Below are positions 33,216 through 43,489 of a DNA stretch of 64,000 nt, in pieces; the first letter of the stretch is position 1, and each line of letters starts with the position of its first letter. The stretch lies in NCBI GenBank assembly GCA_038030265.1, contig CM075943.1:21204001-21268000 (forward strand). The letters run 5' to 3'. The notes beneath the pieces are model-generated. The model made no database searches. It was given only the letters and a program-made list of their open reading frames with translations, and had not been told where the DNA came from. The position numbers and the translations under genes are program-made. The stretch is from Corythucha ciliata. Lineage: Eukaryota > Arthropoda > Insecta > Hemiptera > Tingidae.

Positions 33216-34440
33216 ACAGAAGTTTTACAAATAAGACCGACGCCTCGACCACCCAACAACTTCTAACAAAATTCTTCATACATTTTGGGATGCCGAAGAT
33301 TATGGTGAGCGAAAACGACCCCCAATTCCGAAGTAAATTATTGTCGGCATTTTGCGCCAGAAACGGAATACGTCAATCATTTTCTGCCCCTTACCATCCA
33401 GCCTCGAAAGGACAAGCTGAACGATAAGTACAAACGTTTAAAAATGCTTTGAAAGCATCTCAACATGCCAATATGTCCATTGACGATGTGCTAAATCGAT
33501 TCCTTTTCTGCTACCGCGTGACTCCTCATTCTTCAACTGGACTTTCTCCCTCGTCACTTTTTCTTGGCCGTGAATTAGAAGCGTGCAGCTTATCTTTCGG
33601 AAGGCATAGAATACGTAGTTTTGTATGGTGATGAGGTGATTTTTTATTATTTGTGAGTCTTCTCGTTCACTCAAGGTAATTTAACATATCATGGGAGAAC
33701 TCCGAGTCCACGGCTGAACTTGGGTCGAACCCTCCGACGAGGGCCCTCAGCTCACCGAGCCTCTCCTTCACTTCAGCTATCATCTAGAAGTTAAAAATGT
33801 ATTAATTTAATTCTACAACTAGCTTACAATAAACCATAAAAGTATTTCTCAAAGAGAAAACACTGAATTGATAACACGAATGCCTTCCGAAAGATAAGCT
33901 GCACGCTTCTAATTACGTACACGTTTAAGTATTATAAAAGAAACAGGAACCATTGAAATTAAACCAAAAATGGGAGATATGAAAACAAATCGTTTTTGAA
34001 CGTAGTTGACGCTGTTGCCATTCGTTTTTATGACGGTGACAAATGGAAATTCGGAAAAGTGGAAAAACGTGAAGGGAAACTTCACTATGTCATCCGAGTT
34101 GGGAGTTCTATTTTCCGTCGACATATTCACCAAATTCGAAGCTGTGGCAGTTCACTCATTAAAGATCAATTTCTAGTACTGCCCACAAAAAAGCCATCAC
34201 AAGAACAGCCGACTCCTGAGGCTGGACCAGAAAGGGCTTCGAATTCGGAGCAAAACTTGCCTCCGAGTTCAGAAACAAGTTCGAGACGCGATTCGTCAGA
34301 TAACCAATCTCTTCAGCACCAATCAAGGCCACCGACCAATAGAACGCGAAGCGATAAACGATTTGTGACCCAAGCATATCGCACACGAAGCAGACGAATG
34401 TCACGGCCCCCATCGCGTTTTGGTGAATACGGAGGAGGAA
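33216..34440 (+). pseudogene. Ty3/Gypsy integrase and tail fragment, plus strand
   Basis: From 33216 the frame shows the integrase core. A GMPKIMVSENDPQF block carries the second catalytic Asp, and a YHPASKGQAER block carries the Glu. A TPHSSTGLSPSSLFLGREL block, typical of Gypsy integrases, follows. The frame is cut at about 33574 by a foldback insertion. It resumes at about 33996 with an RFYDGDKWKFGKV block and an RHIHQIRSCG block, then a Ser/Pro/Arg-rich tail. The first part of the element is missing, and a stop follows QAER at 33426. It runs opposite to elements A and B downstream. Confidence 0.8.
33574..33913. mobile_element. Foldback insertion with 34-bp perfect inverted repeats
   Basis: The 34 bp at 33574-33607, starting ATTAGAAGCGTGCAGC, are exactly repeated in inverted form at 33880-33913. 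The 272 bp between them have no coding features. It splits the Gypsy integrase/tail reading frame. Ends of the inverted repeat are themselves AT-rich, so the target duplication cannot be told apart. Confidence 0.65.
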
Positions 34441-34484
34441 TTGTTGTAGTTTCCAACGTTACCACATGTTGGTTTCTAATTATC

Positions 34485-34762
34485 CAAGGTGACTAAACTT
34501 TACTATAGGTGCCGCAGATTTCCCCCTTCCCATCGGTCGGGAGGGGTGGAGACTGACGTCACCAGCAGGCCTTTGCTCCCGATTGCTCACCCCAGAGCAG
34601 CAGAGCAAGTTAATTTTAAAAATGAAGTTTGTGAATTCTCAAAAATCACAGCCCACTAACAATTAATAATGTACTGGGTCCAGCGCAATGGCGGTTGGGG
34701 CTGCTCGTGACGTAGGTGAAGGACAGTGATCTGCGGCACCTATAGAAAATTTAGTCACCTTG
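34485..34762. mobile_element. MULE-type MITE (CAAGGTGACTAAA family), copy 1
   Basis: Terminal inverted repeats begin CAAGGTGACTAAAC and end GTTTAGTCACCTTG-like, covering about 33 bp including GGTGCCGCAGATTTC. The element is flanked by a perfect 9-bp duplication, CTAATTATC, at 34476-34484 and 34763-34771. A 9-bp target is the hallmark of Mutator-like elements. At 278 bp it has no coding capacity. Sister copies at 55377-55664 and 59264-59541 also have perfect 9-bp duplications of different sequence. Confidence 0.92.
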
Positions 34763-34771
34763 CTAATTATC

Positions 34772-35944
34772 AATTGTTCGTTTTCTCAATTCGCTAAAAT
34801 AAATTAACTTATAATTTTCGTGCTCACTTGAGACTTGAATACAAAACCCTGACACACGAGGCCACGCGCGACCCGGTCGTTAATAGAATTTGAATTAGCC
34901 TGTCACACGGGTCGCGCGACTTCAAAGGGAAATATGAGAAGTCCCACCCGTGTCGCGTCCCTGAAATGGCCACGTGCGTCAGGGCCCTTCTTCAGCATAC
35001 CTAGCTGTAAATATCAAGTGGGCTTCACTGTTAAATATATGTGATGAAAGGGAGAATGCTTTTGTGCCATATTTTCAGAAATTTCTGTTTATCCCACGTG
35101 CACACAAAGGAGTATTACAAGTGGCAGATTGCATAAGGGGGAACTGAGGAAATACATTTTGACAAGGGGGAAGAGGTAAAAAAGAAAAGGAGAAAAATTC
35201 GAAAACAAACATGACATCGTAGGTATTTATGATGAACACTGCTTCACCTCTGTCTGTGTTCGTATACTATAAGTAAGTTTTGGTTATAGTAAAGCGCAAG
35301 CGTAATGATGGGTAAATTTTAATGCTAGAAAATGATAAGACACCATAATAGTTGATAAATAGCGAGCGCCGGCCATCAGGTGGTGCGGGCACAAGCCTGC
35401 TTTGGGCTCATGCGCCCTCAGCCGCACATTATAGGCTCACCGCAGCAGAATATTGAAGTTGGCAAGATACTAAAAACTGAAGATCCAAATAACACGTAGA
35501 CATTATTTCTTATGAATTTCTCGCTAACATAAGTTTTTCGATGTCAACATTGCCTAGACAGTCTTGTTTTGGTGTATGGGCTTGATTATACTCAAAACAA
35601 CCATAGTGAAGAGAAAACCTCTAATGGAATCCAAAAGAGAAAGAGCGTACGGAGCCATAACCACAACATTGTCCTTCTTGAATTTTGACGAGGCATATAC
35701 GCCGAAGCCGTGGAAGAAGAAATAATATGGAGATGCCCCAAAGGTTTTTGAAGCGTGCCAAAAATCTGCACAAGTGGGTGGGGCCTGTTTGTACCATTGG
35801 TCCGAAAACTTCAGATTTGATGTTTGTTTAAAGCGGGAAACGTGCTGAATTTCATACGATTGAGCACTTTTATTTTCTGGGTACGTCTACTAGTGGTTAT
35901 TTTTTGTTCCCTTACATATGTGGAAGGGGTGGTGGGTAGGGATG
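34772..35944. other. No gene; SINE fragment at 35365-35455
   Basis: A stretch at 35365-35455 matches the tail side of the SINE family (GCTTTGGGCTCATGCGCC). A block at 34850-34990 is GC-rich and partly self-complementary (GGTCGCGCGAC and related words). No coding region is supportable. Confidence 0.45.
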
Positions 35945-37365
35945 CCCGCGGGACGGGAAATGAAAACTGAAACCGGGAGTACTTCAACTTGTCGAAGAAC
36001 AAACACATCAAAATCGTCCATCACTTCGATTTCTGCATGGCTTTCTTGAATGGGAAGTCTTGATATTGCGTCGGCGTTGAAGTTCTCTTCTGTTTTCCTA
36101 TAAACGATGTCATAAGTGAAGGACTGAAGAAAAAGTGCATAGTGTTGCATTCTTGATGCCGACAAGGGAGGAATTTCTTTATTCGGGTGAAATATTGACG
36201 TTAGGGGACGATGATCAGTGTAACAAGCCTTTTTTTGGGCGATATTGGGGAATGGGCTTATTACTGGAGGGAATTAAGAAACGGATTAAAAAGATTAAAA
36301 CTGATTTATTCACACAGTATAAAGCCTATTACTATACTCGGGGAGGACACACCACGCGGACCTAGGGATCTCACGGGATTACGGCGAAGACTCGGATGGC
36401 AGAGAGAGCGAGATCAGAGCGCCCCTTCCTTATTTCTGTTTTTGGGCACCCATTGGTGAGAAACCCGCTTTTCTCACGCTGAGTTTTGCTGACGCTCCAA
36501 TATTCGCCCTTTCTCGGCGTCTCGGTGATTTCCGTTTTGGTGCAGCGGGGCTGGGGAGGGATGAGGAATAATTTGTAGTATTGGTGGATTTAAATAGGGA
36601 TAATTTTTAGAAGGAATAATAATTAAGGATAAGGACTTAAATGGTTTTTGTAAACTAGGAAAAGGATGAAGTTGCCCCTGCACTTGTGTGTACTTCGTTA
36701 CATCAGTAATTAAATTAAACTTCCTCCCATACAGGTATTTAAATCACCAATGCTTCTTTGTCTATTTGACTGTATTTTTTTTTTAGTTTCATTTAAGGTT
36801 CGATTTGCGAAATATATTATTGGTCTTTCAGAGCCATCTTCCATGACGTGGGATAAAACGGCTCTGGCAACATAAGAGCTTGCATCCGTTGCTAATGTTA
36901 TTTTCCTTTTCGGATGATAATGTACGAGAACTAACTCCGAACTGATCGCGTCTTTGATCTTTTGAAACGCTATTCGACATTTTTGATTAAAATTGAATTC
37001 TACGTATTACTTCAGAAGGGCATATAGCGGTTGGGCTATCGAACTATCGGAATTAACAAGTCCGATGAAGGCTTTGACTTGGGATGTATTTGTCGGTTCG
37101 GGAGCATCTTTGATAGCCACCACTTTGTTGGGACATTTGTGAATACCGTTTTCACTGATTTTAAAACCACAGTACTCAATTTCATTCTTGAAAAATTCGC
37201 TTTTTTTTCTTGGGCAAGCAGGAGAAATGTGACCCTTGTTTCTACAGCGATAGCAGGTTACTTCTTTGAAACGGCAATTCGTTGAAGTGTGACGACCTGC
37301 TCGAGCACAGTGAATACATTTAGGCGTTCGGTGTTTCATGCTGGTATATTCATGATATGGGAGCC
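35945..37365 (-). pseudogene. Ty3/Gypsy element A: RNase H and gag-RT chimera
   Basis: Read downward on the minus strand, 37339-37007 holds two zinc knuckles (CIHCARAGRHTSTNC and CYRCRNKGHISPAC). About six residues later it enters the reverse transcriptase thumb (YCGFKISENGI, VKAFIGLVN). Protease and the catalytic part of the reverse transcriptase are missing, so a large internal deletion has fused the two. RNase H follows (a TLATDASSYV block, about 36890; YLYGRKF near 36720). It is cut by the solo LTR at 36219-36702 and resumes with a DHRPL block and a NADAISRLP block up to about 35950. The 5' gag part lies at 43490-43963, beyond element B. Confidence 0.8.
36219..36702 (+). mobile_element. 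Solo LTR inside element A
   Basis: The 484-bp block begins TGTAACAAG and ends CTTCGTTACA, giving TG..CA ends with a short inverted repeat. TCAG flanks it on both sides (36215-36218 and 36703-36706). A TATA-like TATAAAGCC at about 36319 fits a promoter. On either side the RNase H coding of element A continues directly (YLYGRKF..., then the DHRPL block). No matching LTR or internal region is seen elsewhere in the window, so recombination has probably removed the rest. Confidence 0.78.
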
Positions 37366-37509
37366 TGTTTGGTCCTGTGGTCTCACCTCCGGGAGAGTCA
37401 GGTTAATGACTGTCTCTTCTTTGGCATAATATTATAAGTCAAGGACAAGTTAGTTCAATACTTATTTTATTTTACAACCCCAAACATATGATATTATCAC
37501 CACCCAACA
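37366..37509 (-). repeat. 3' LTR of element B (144 bp)
   Basis: It matches 43171-43489 end to end except that the upstream LTR carries an extra self-complementary block at 43283-43435 and some short length differences. TG..CA ends are visible on the minus strand. Confidence 0.85.
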
Positions 37510-37547
37510 TCCTCCCTCTTTAGCTTGGCTCCCTCGCCATTACTAAT

Positions 37548-37805
37548 GCGCCCCATACACTATGCGATTGCCTGCAGGCCGTCTCCTCAAGAGGCGACCG
37601 TCCGGCCAAAATCGACGGGCAACATTCACTGTCAGTCAACGATCTCAAGTCCGATCCTAGCCGGTCCTACGGCCACACACCTTCAGTTTTCACGGACTGC
37701 AGGTGGACTGCAGTCCATGGCCTTCAGATTAACTGAAAATGTGTGGGTAACCCCGATCGACGGCCTCACAATTGCCTTCAGTTAAACTGACAGTGTATGG
37801 GGCGC
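37548..37805. mobile_element. MITE inside the tail of element B
   Basis: The ends GCGCCCCATACACT and AGTGTATGGGGCGC are perfect 14-bp inverted repeats, with CTAAT and TTAAT as flanks (one mismatch in a likely 5-bp duplication). Inner parts also pair (CTGCAGG, CTTCAG words). It interrupts the last part of the integrase region of element B. Non-coding, 258 bp. Confidence 0.75.
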
Positions 37806-38436
37806 TTAATGCTCGACGATTGCGTTGAATCAGTTGACCATTACATAGTTTGACTTCGTATCGGCGTGGGGCATCCCGGCATTGTCGTTCGATATGGCCA
37901 TATTCCGATCGGTCCGCAATCCATACTTTCTCCCCTTCCTTTAACGTTGGGAGTGATTTAACTCGATGGGTTTTATCAAACCGTCTCTTCATTTGATCAT
38001 TTTTATCTTTTTGATGATACCTTCCCAGCCAGGTCGTAACTCGTCATCGTCTATAGGGAGTCTATTCCTTATTTTCCGACCCATGAGCAATTCGGCTGGC
38101 GATAGTCCGTCATCTAGGGGCGTGCTTCGATAAGCCAGAAGTCCGAGATGCATGTCATTTCCACTACCTAACTATCCGTTTAGCAATTTTGACAAGCGCT
38201 TCGGCGAAACCATTGCTCTGAGGCAACAAGGGACTAGAAGAAACAATTTCGAATCCCATCATCTCTGCAAATCTTTTCATTTCAAAACTGACCAGATCAG
38301 AGCCATTGTCGCAACGTAGGGTTTTTGGAATACCGAATTTGGAGACGATTTGCTTCAAGTAGCTAATTAAACTACATGATTTTAAGGAGTTCAACTTCTT
38401 AATGTCGAGGAACTTCGAGAAATAATCCGAGACCAC
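37806..38436 (-). pseudogene. Element B integrase, downstream half
   Basis: 38436-38164 holds the integrase core from a VSDYFSKF block through CDNGSDLV (second catalytic Asp) to an LLPQSNGFAEALV block (Glu). After a stop near 38170, 37992-37806 carries the basic tail with an RRFDKTHRVK block and a KVWIADR block. The upstream half lies at 40394-40673 beyond a DNA transposon. Confidence 0.82.
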
Positions 38437-38440
38437 TATA

Positions 38441-40393
38441 CAGGGTGTTCGGAAATTAGATGCTCAGAGAAAATATGGTGATAGTACACGTCATTTGCGA
38501 TCAAGTTCACTATTTGACGTTTTTCGAAATTCAGCTTTGCTTCCGAGATATAACTCATTTTGTGTATTTTCTACTAACCCCTATGTTTTTCCGATAAATG
38601 CCCTCCTCACGCTCATCAACAGGTGCTAGACTAAAAGTAAATAGCTCATTGGAAAGACCACAAAATTTCCTTTGAAATGAGCTATAAAATGGATAAAATG
38701 ATCCGAGATCGACAGTGGTAGGGCATCCGATTTCCGAAGGAAACTTGTTATTCGTATTTTCACACATTTTTCCTAGGCGATTTTCACCTTTCCGTCAAAT
38801 AAAATTATTTTTTTCCATTCATGGGAAAAACTTCCTCATTTGGTGAGCTTTCAAATGACGTGCAATAATTGCTTATTTCTTGGATTTCCCTTGGAGAAAT
38901 TACCAATAAACTAAAAAAAACACAGACACGGAATTCAAATTCAGCGTCGTTTTCCACTACGTTTTTTTCTCAGAAACTGCTCGCAGCCTGCCGATTTTCT
39001 ACTTATGAAGGTGGGTTAACTGAAACTAGAATCTTGATTATCTTAAACAGTAACGGCTGGTTTACACGATGCCAGTAAGCGAGCCAGTCGACTGGCACTT
39101 GTTATTGGAGCCTAAAAGCTTCTAAAGGCACCAGTTATTGGAGCCTGTCGATTTGCGCCAGTCCGTTTAGACGATTCAAGTTCCCGGTGCCAGTCAGCAG
39201 AGTTCAAAACGATGGATATCAGATAACAAGCGTAAAAATGACTGATATGATAAGTGAATGCTGGACTGGAGGATGAAAATTTCGTTCACACGGTACCAGC
39301 AGATGGCACCAGTTCATTTTTTGGGGAGACCCTAGAATGCTCACTGGCTACTTCCAGTGTAAGTCGAATGGTGGGAATTTGTTTTACTGGACTGGCTCGG
39401 GACTGGCGCCAGCAGATGTTTACATGGGGCCAGTCAACTGACACCAGCTACTAGATCATGGTCACTGGCGCGCCATGAAGAAACCAGCCTTAAATGAAAG
39501 ACAACAATTGAAATTAGATGGATTTTGGAAGACAAATACTTGAAAAAAAAGAAGGAGTAACATTTTATAATAATTGCTCAAAGTGGCCACCGTCTTCCCT
39601 TTTGCACAATAGGCATTAGGGACCCACCGCCTGACTCCGCTCGTGGCACGTAAACCTTCGATTACGAGGGCGATTTCTGAGCTCTTCGCACAACGTTCGA
39701 ATTCTCTCTGATTCGAAGGTCTTCCAGTGTCGCTACTGGGCGCTATTAGATCCATCTAATTACAATTTTATTGTCTTTCATTAACTGCTGGAAAATGAAA
39801 GGATCTGGTTTCAGTTAACCCGCCTCCATGAAGCAGAAAATCAGCAGGCTGCGAGCAGTTTCTGAGAAAAAGAAGTAGAGAAAACAGTCGATGAATTTGA
39901 CTTCCGTGTCTGTGTTTTTTGAGTTTATTCGTCATTTCTCCTCGGGAAATCCAAGAAATAAGCAATTGTTGCACGTCATTTGAAAGCTCACCAAATGAGG
40001 AAGTTTTTCCCATGAATGGAAAAAAATAATTTTATTTGACGGAAAGGTGAAAATCGCCTAGGAAAAATGTGTGAAAATACGAATAACAAGTTTCCTTCGG
40101 AAATCGGATGCCCTACCACTGTCGATCTCGGATCATTTTATCCATTTTATAGCTCATTTCAAAGGAAATTTTGTGGTCTTTCCAATGAGCTATTTACTTT
40201 TAGTCTAGCACCTGTTGATGAGCGTGAGGAGGGCATTTATCGGAAAAACATAGGGGTTAGTAGAAAATACACAAAATGAGTTATATCTCGGAAGCAAAGC
40301 TGAATTTCGAAAAACGTCAAATAGTGAACTTGATCGCAAATGACGGGTACTATCACCATATTTTCTCTGAGCATCCAATTACCGAACACCCTG
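38441..40393. mobile_element. Long-TIR DNA transposon splitting the element B integrase
   Basis: The ends are CAGGGTGTTCGG and CCGAACACCCTG, with arms of about 650 bp that carry matching sequence (for example the stretches at 38555-38767 and 40067-40279 translate identically on opposite strands). TA lies on both sides (38439-38440 and 40394-40395). Removing the element plus one TA keeps the integrase reading frame in register, so the 2-bp target is secure. The short centre, about 39520-39740, has no transposase. A second insertion at 39055-39489 sits in the left arm. Confidence 0.85.
39055..39489. mobile_element. Insertion inside the left arm of the long-TIR transposon
   Basis: The right arm shows what the left arm should look like, and 435 bp are extra here. 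The insertion starts GGCTGGTTTACACGATG and ends GAAACCAGCC, giving inverted ends of about 9 bp. The interior is packed with CCAGT and ACTGG words. TTAA follows the right end and a TAA precedes the left end. A TTAA target would fit piggyBac-type elements, but one side is imperfect. Confidence 0.65.
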
Positions 40394-42300
40394 TATACCA
40401 CGACCCCTTCCTTTTAAAGAGGTCGGACCCCAGCATCTCCCATGGTCTTGCTGGTGTAGGAGTAGGCATTAGAGGCTCAGGAAGCTGTTGGCGATGTTCT
40501 AGACATCTCGCACAGCTAGCAACTTTGTCTTTCATTGCGCTCGAAATACCCGGCCACCATACTGACACTTTGGCCAGTTGCAGACTTTTCCTCTCCCCGC
40601 TATGACCATCGTGTAGCTTTTCCAAAATCTCGTGGCGCATGTCTGATGGGATGACCACTCTTCCTTTGTACATAAGGACGTCATTTTTCAGGTAAAGGTC
40701 ATTAACAAAACGATAGAATGACCTTTAATTTCCTTTTAATTCATTCACCTGTCCATTTAGGATGCAACGTTTCACCTGTACAGTCTCTGAGTCATTTTCT
40801 TGAGCGACCATCAGCTGTCGCAATAAAAAGTCTTTGACGTGAGGCCGCGTCACTTGGTTCACAAACGTCTCTATATCGTCGGTTTCGGGGTTAGGTGACT
40901 CAACGTTTCGTGGGCTTCTGGAAAGGGCGTCCGGAGTAAAAAATCGTTTACCTGCGATGTGCTCTAGTCGATAAGAGAACTCGTCATAAGCATCCGAAGT
41001 CTTTGTAAGCGATGAGTTAGGTCTTCCAACGGGTTTTTTCCAATATAGGGCAAGAAGGGGCTTACCCCCTTGTCCTATTTTGTGTCCTAAGAACGTAACT
41101 TCCTTGACATTAAATTTACATTTCTTCTCGTTTTATGTTACCCCGAATTTCATTACACGTTTTAAGACTTCGGAAAGACGTTCATCGTGTTCTTTCTGCG
41201 TGCTGCCATATACCAGAAAATCATCAAGTAACACTAAGACTCCTGGGATTCCTTCCAAGATTTTCAATGTATTCCGATGAAAAACCTCCGCTGCACTCGA
41301 AATACCCATTGGAAGTGAATTGAAAAAGTAACGCCCGAAAGGAGTGATAAAAGTTGTCAGACTTTTCGATTCCTCGTCTAACGGTAGTTGGAAATAACAA
41401 TTTCTACAGTGTAGGTTGGAAAAATATTTAGCTCCCACCAACTGTGCTAACAACTCGTCTACACTGGGCATCAAGAACCGTTCCCGTTTCACAACTTGAT
41501 TACGCCGATAGTAATCCACGCAGATGCGAACCTCCCCCGGGTCGGACTTGGGAACCACCACCATACCGGCAACCCAGTCTGTCGGTTTCTCTATCCTGGT
41601 GATGATCCCTAAAGATTCTAGACGGTCCAGCTCTTGTTTGGGTTGCCTTTTTCTGGTGGAAGGGGATTTTCCTTGTGGCCCGTGCCACCCAAGGTTTTGA
41701 ATCATGTTCCAACTTTATTTTATATGGAGTAATTTTCATTCTCCCCAACCCTTGAAACAAATTTGGAAACCTTTGTTTAACTTCATTTCTATCGATTCCG
41801 TGTATTACTTGAATCAAACCCAATACGACGGGAAAGCGAGGTTCGATTTTTCAAAGGTTATTCGACTCATAACAAGTAAGGAGGTTAGAACCCACCTCAC
41901 CCCCTTCTATTGTTTGGAAGAAGTAAGGAGGAGACTAGTCTTCAGGTGGTATAGTTGTTGTCTCTCCACATTAATTGTTTTTATTTCTTTCCGTTCTTCG
42001 TCTAATCGATTTTCGGCCTGTCTAGGCCATCATCAGGACCATTATTAAAATGGGAAGCCGACATCGGGGCTAAAGAGGTTATATTTAGATGGACTGTTAT
42101 CTACCCAGCCCTCCCATGCAATCCTATGCAAATCGTGATAAGGTAACCCTTGTGTAACCTATACCTACATAAAAAAAGTTAGCCCCGATGTCCGGAACTC
42201 ATTAAAATACGTTTTCGTGTGTCTTCCACACTCGTTGACTTCCTTGGTAAGGATTTTCTCAGTTTAAATGTATTTCCAAGTCGGTGAAACAGTGTATGGG
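40394..42300 (-). pseudogene. Element B reverse transcriptase to start of integrase
   Basis: On the minus strand the reverse transcriptase starts near 41823 with an IDRNEV block and continues through a GIITRIEKPTDWVAGMVVV block and ICVDYYRRN. It shows an FLVY-type end with LLDD where YxDD is usual (about 41240). After LGHKIG the sequence jumps to the end of RNase H (GKRFFTPDALSRSP, about 40920), so most of RNase H is deleted. The integrase starts at 40673 with an HDGHSGERKSL block and a CARCLEHRQ block (zinc domain). It runs to the TA site of the transposon at 40394. Protease lies upstream at about 42300-42240, cut by a repeat. Confidence 0.8.
41948..42236 (+). repeat. Unclassified short interspersed repeat, copy 2
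   Basis: It shares ends with the copy at 36-268 (GTTGTCTCTCCAC at the left; CGTGTGTC and CCACACTCGTTGAC at the right). It lies between the protease and reverse transcriptase coding of element B, so it inserted after B did. Boundaries are approximate. Confidence 0.6.
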
Positions 42301-43170
42301 ATATGAGTGAAACAGCAGCTCCCGTGTCTATTCGGAAAATAATTTCATGAGTACTACCTATACAAATGGGAATAGTAAATGCGTTTATTTCGGAAACATT
42401 CCCTATAAATGCTGATTCCTCTGAGCCAGTCTCACTCTCGACCAACGTGATATCCACTCTGGGCACACTCTTGCAGACCTTCGAAAAATGCCCACTCTTT
42501 TCACACTTGAAACAGGTTTTGTTTGAGGCTGGGCATTGTGTTCCCTCTTTGTGGCATGGAAACCCACAACGTTGACATTTTTTTCTTGACACTCGGGTTC
42601 CTTTGTTGATCGAATCTACCTCCATAGGGCCACTAGGCTCAAAAGGCTTGTCTCTTACCACTTTTTGTTCTCGTCGAACTTTTTCATACAGTCTGACCTC
42701 GTTTTCTACTTCATCGAGTTTCTCAGAGAGGTTCGAATCATTGACGCCTTCGATTATTTTATGCATGATGAGTTTGTCCCGCAATTCTCCAAATTTGCAA
42801 CGTCGGGTTCTGTTATGTAAATCTTGAAGAAATTGGTCGAGTGACTCGTCGGTTTCTTGCCTCCTCTTGAAGAACCGACATCTTTCGTAGACCAAATTTC
42901 CTTTCCCTTCAAAGTGCTGGTCAAACTTTTCCAGAACGAGCCAATAGTTTTCCAATTCCCTCTCTGACAAATTGAACCTTTCGAGCAAGTCTTCGGCGTC
43001 AGGGCCCAAGTGGTAGACTAGTTGGTTCACTTGATACTTCTCGGGTAATTGATCCAGGAATGTTCCCGTTCGGTACCGGTCCCAGCGTCGTTTCCAACTC
43101 ATCCACTCCGGGCAAAGAAAGTTCAATCTTTCTGGGGGAGTCATGTTTCGACCGTGTAAACCTGGCACCA
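42240..43170 (-). pseudogene. Element B gag and start of protease
   Basis: The minus-strand frame opening before 43170 encodes a Gypsy capsid with a WMSWKRRWDRYRTGTFL block, an LDQFLQDLHNRTRRCKFG block and two zinc knuckles (CQRCGFPCHKEGTQC and CFKCEKSGHFSKVC). The protease begins with RIDTGAAVSLISH. The frame runs unbroken through gag and into protease, so gag and pol may share a frame here. It is then cut at about 42236 by the repeat. The apparent reading frame extending into the LTR upstream is probably chance. Confidence 0.82.
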
Positions 43171-43489
43171 TGTTTGGTCCTGTGGTCTTACCTCCGGGAG
43201 AGTCAGGTAGATGTAATGACTGTCTCTTCTTACCACTAATCGGCATAATATTATAAGTCAAGGACAAGTTCAATAGGTCGCGGTCAGGGGTGTCAGGTTG
43301 GTTGGTAGGCAAACAAAGTTCACAAGTTTAATTGGTTCTATCATCACTGTTCAGTTGTTGTCGTCATGGTGACATGGTGAAGGGGGGTCGTTTGCCCTCC
43401 AACCAGTGTAACCTCCTCAGCAACCTGACCGCGACCGATACTGATTTTATTTTACAACCCCAAACATATGATATTATCACCACCCAACA
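43171..43489 (-). repeat. 5' LTR of element B with an internal foldback insert
   Basis: Compared with the 144-bp 3' LTR this copy has extra sequence, chiefly 43283-43435. That block begins GGTCGCGGTCAGG and ends CCTGACCGCGACC with partly paired interiors (GGCAAAC words). It may be a small foldback transposon that landed after integration, or a structural variant of the LTR. Confidence 0.7.

Larger units (their letters stand above)
37366..43489 (-). mobile_element. Ty3/Gypsy element B, nested in element A
   Basis: The element runs on the minus strand from an LTR at 43489-43171 to an LTR at 37509-37366. LTRs begin TGTTGGGTGGTGATAATATC and end ACCAAACA. A perfect 5-bp target duplication, GGCTC, flanks it (43490-43494 and 37361-37365 on the plus strand as GAGCC). 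On both sides the gag gene of element A continues, so B inserted into A. A primer-site-like TGGTGCC follows the 5' LTR and a purine tract (AAAGAGGGAGGA) precedes the 3' LTR. It contains at least four later insertions and a deletion in RNase H, and is dead. Confidence 0.88.
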
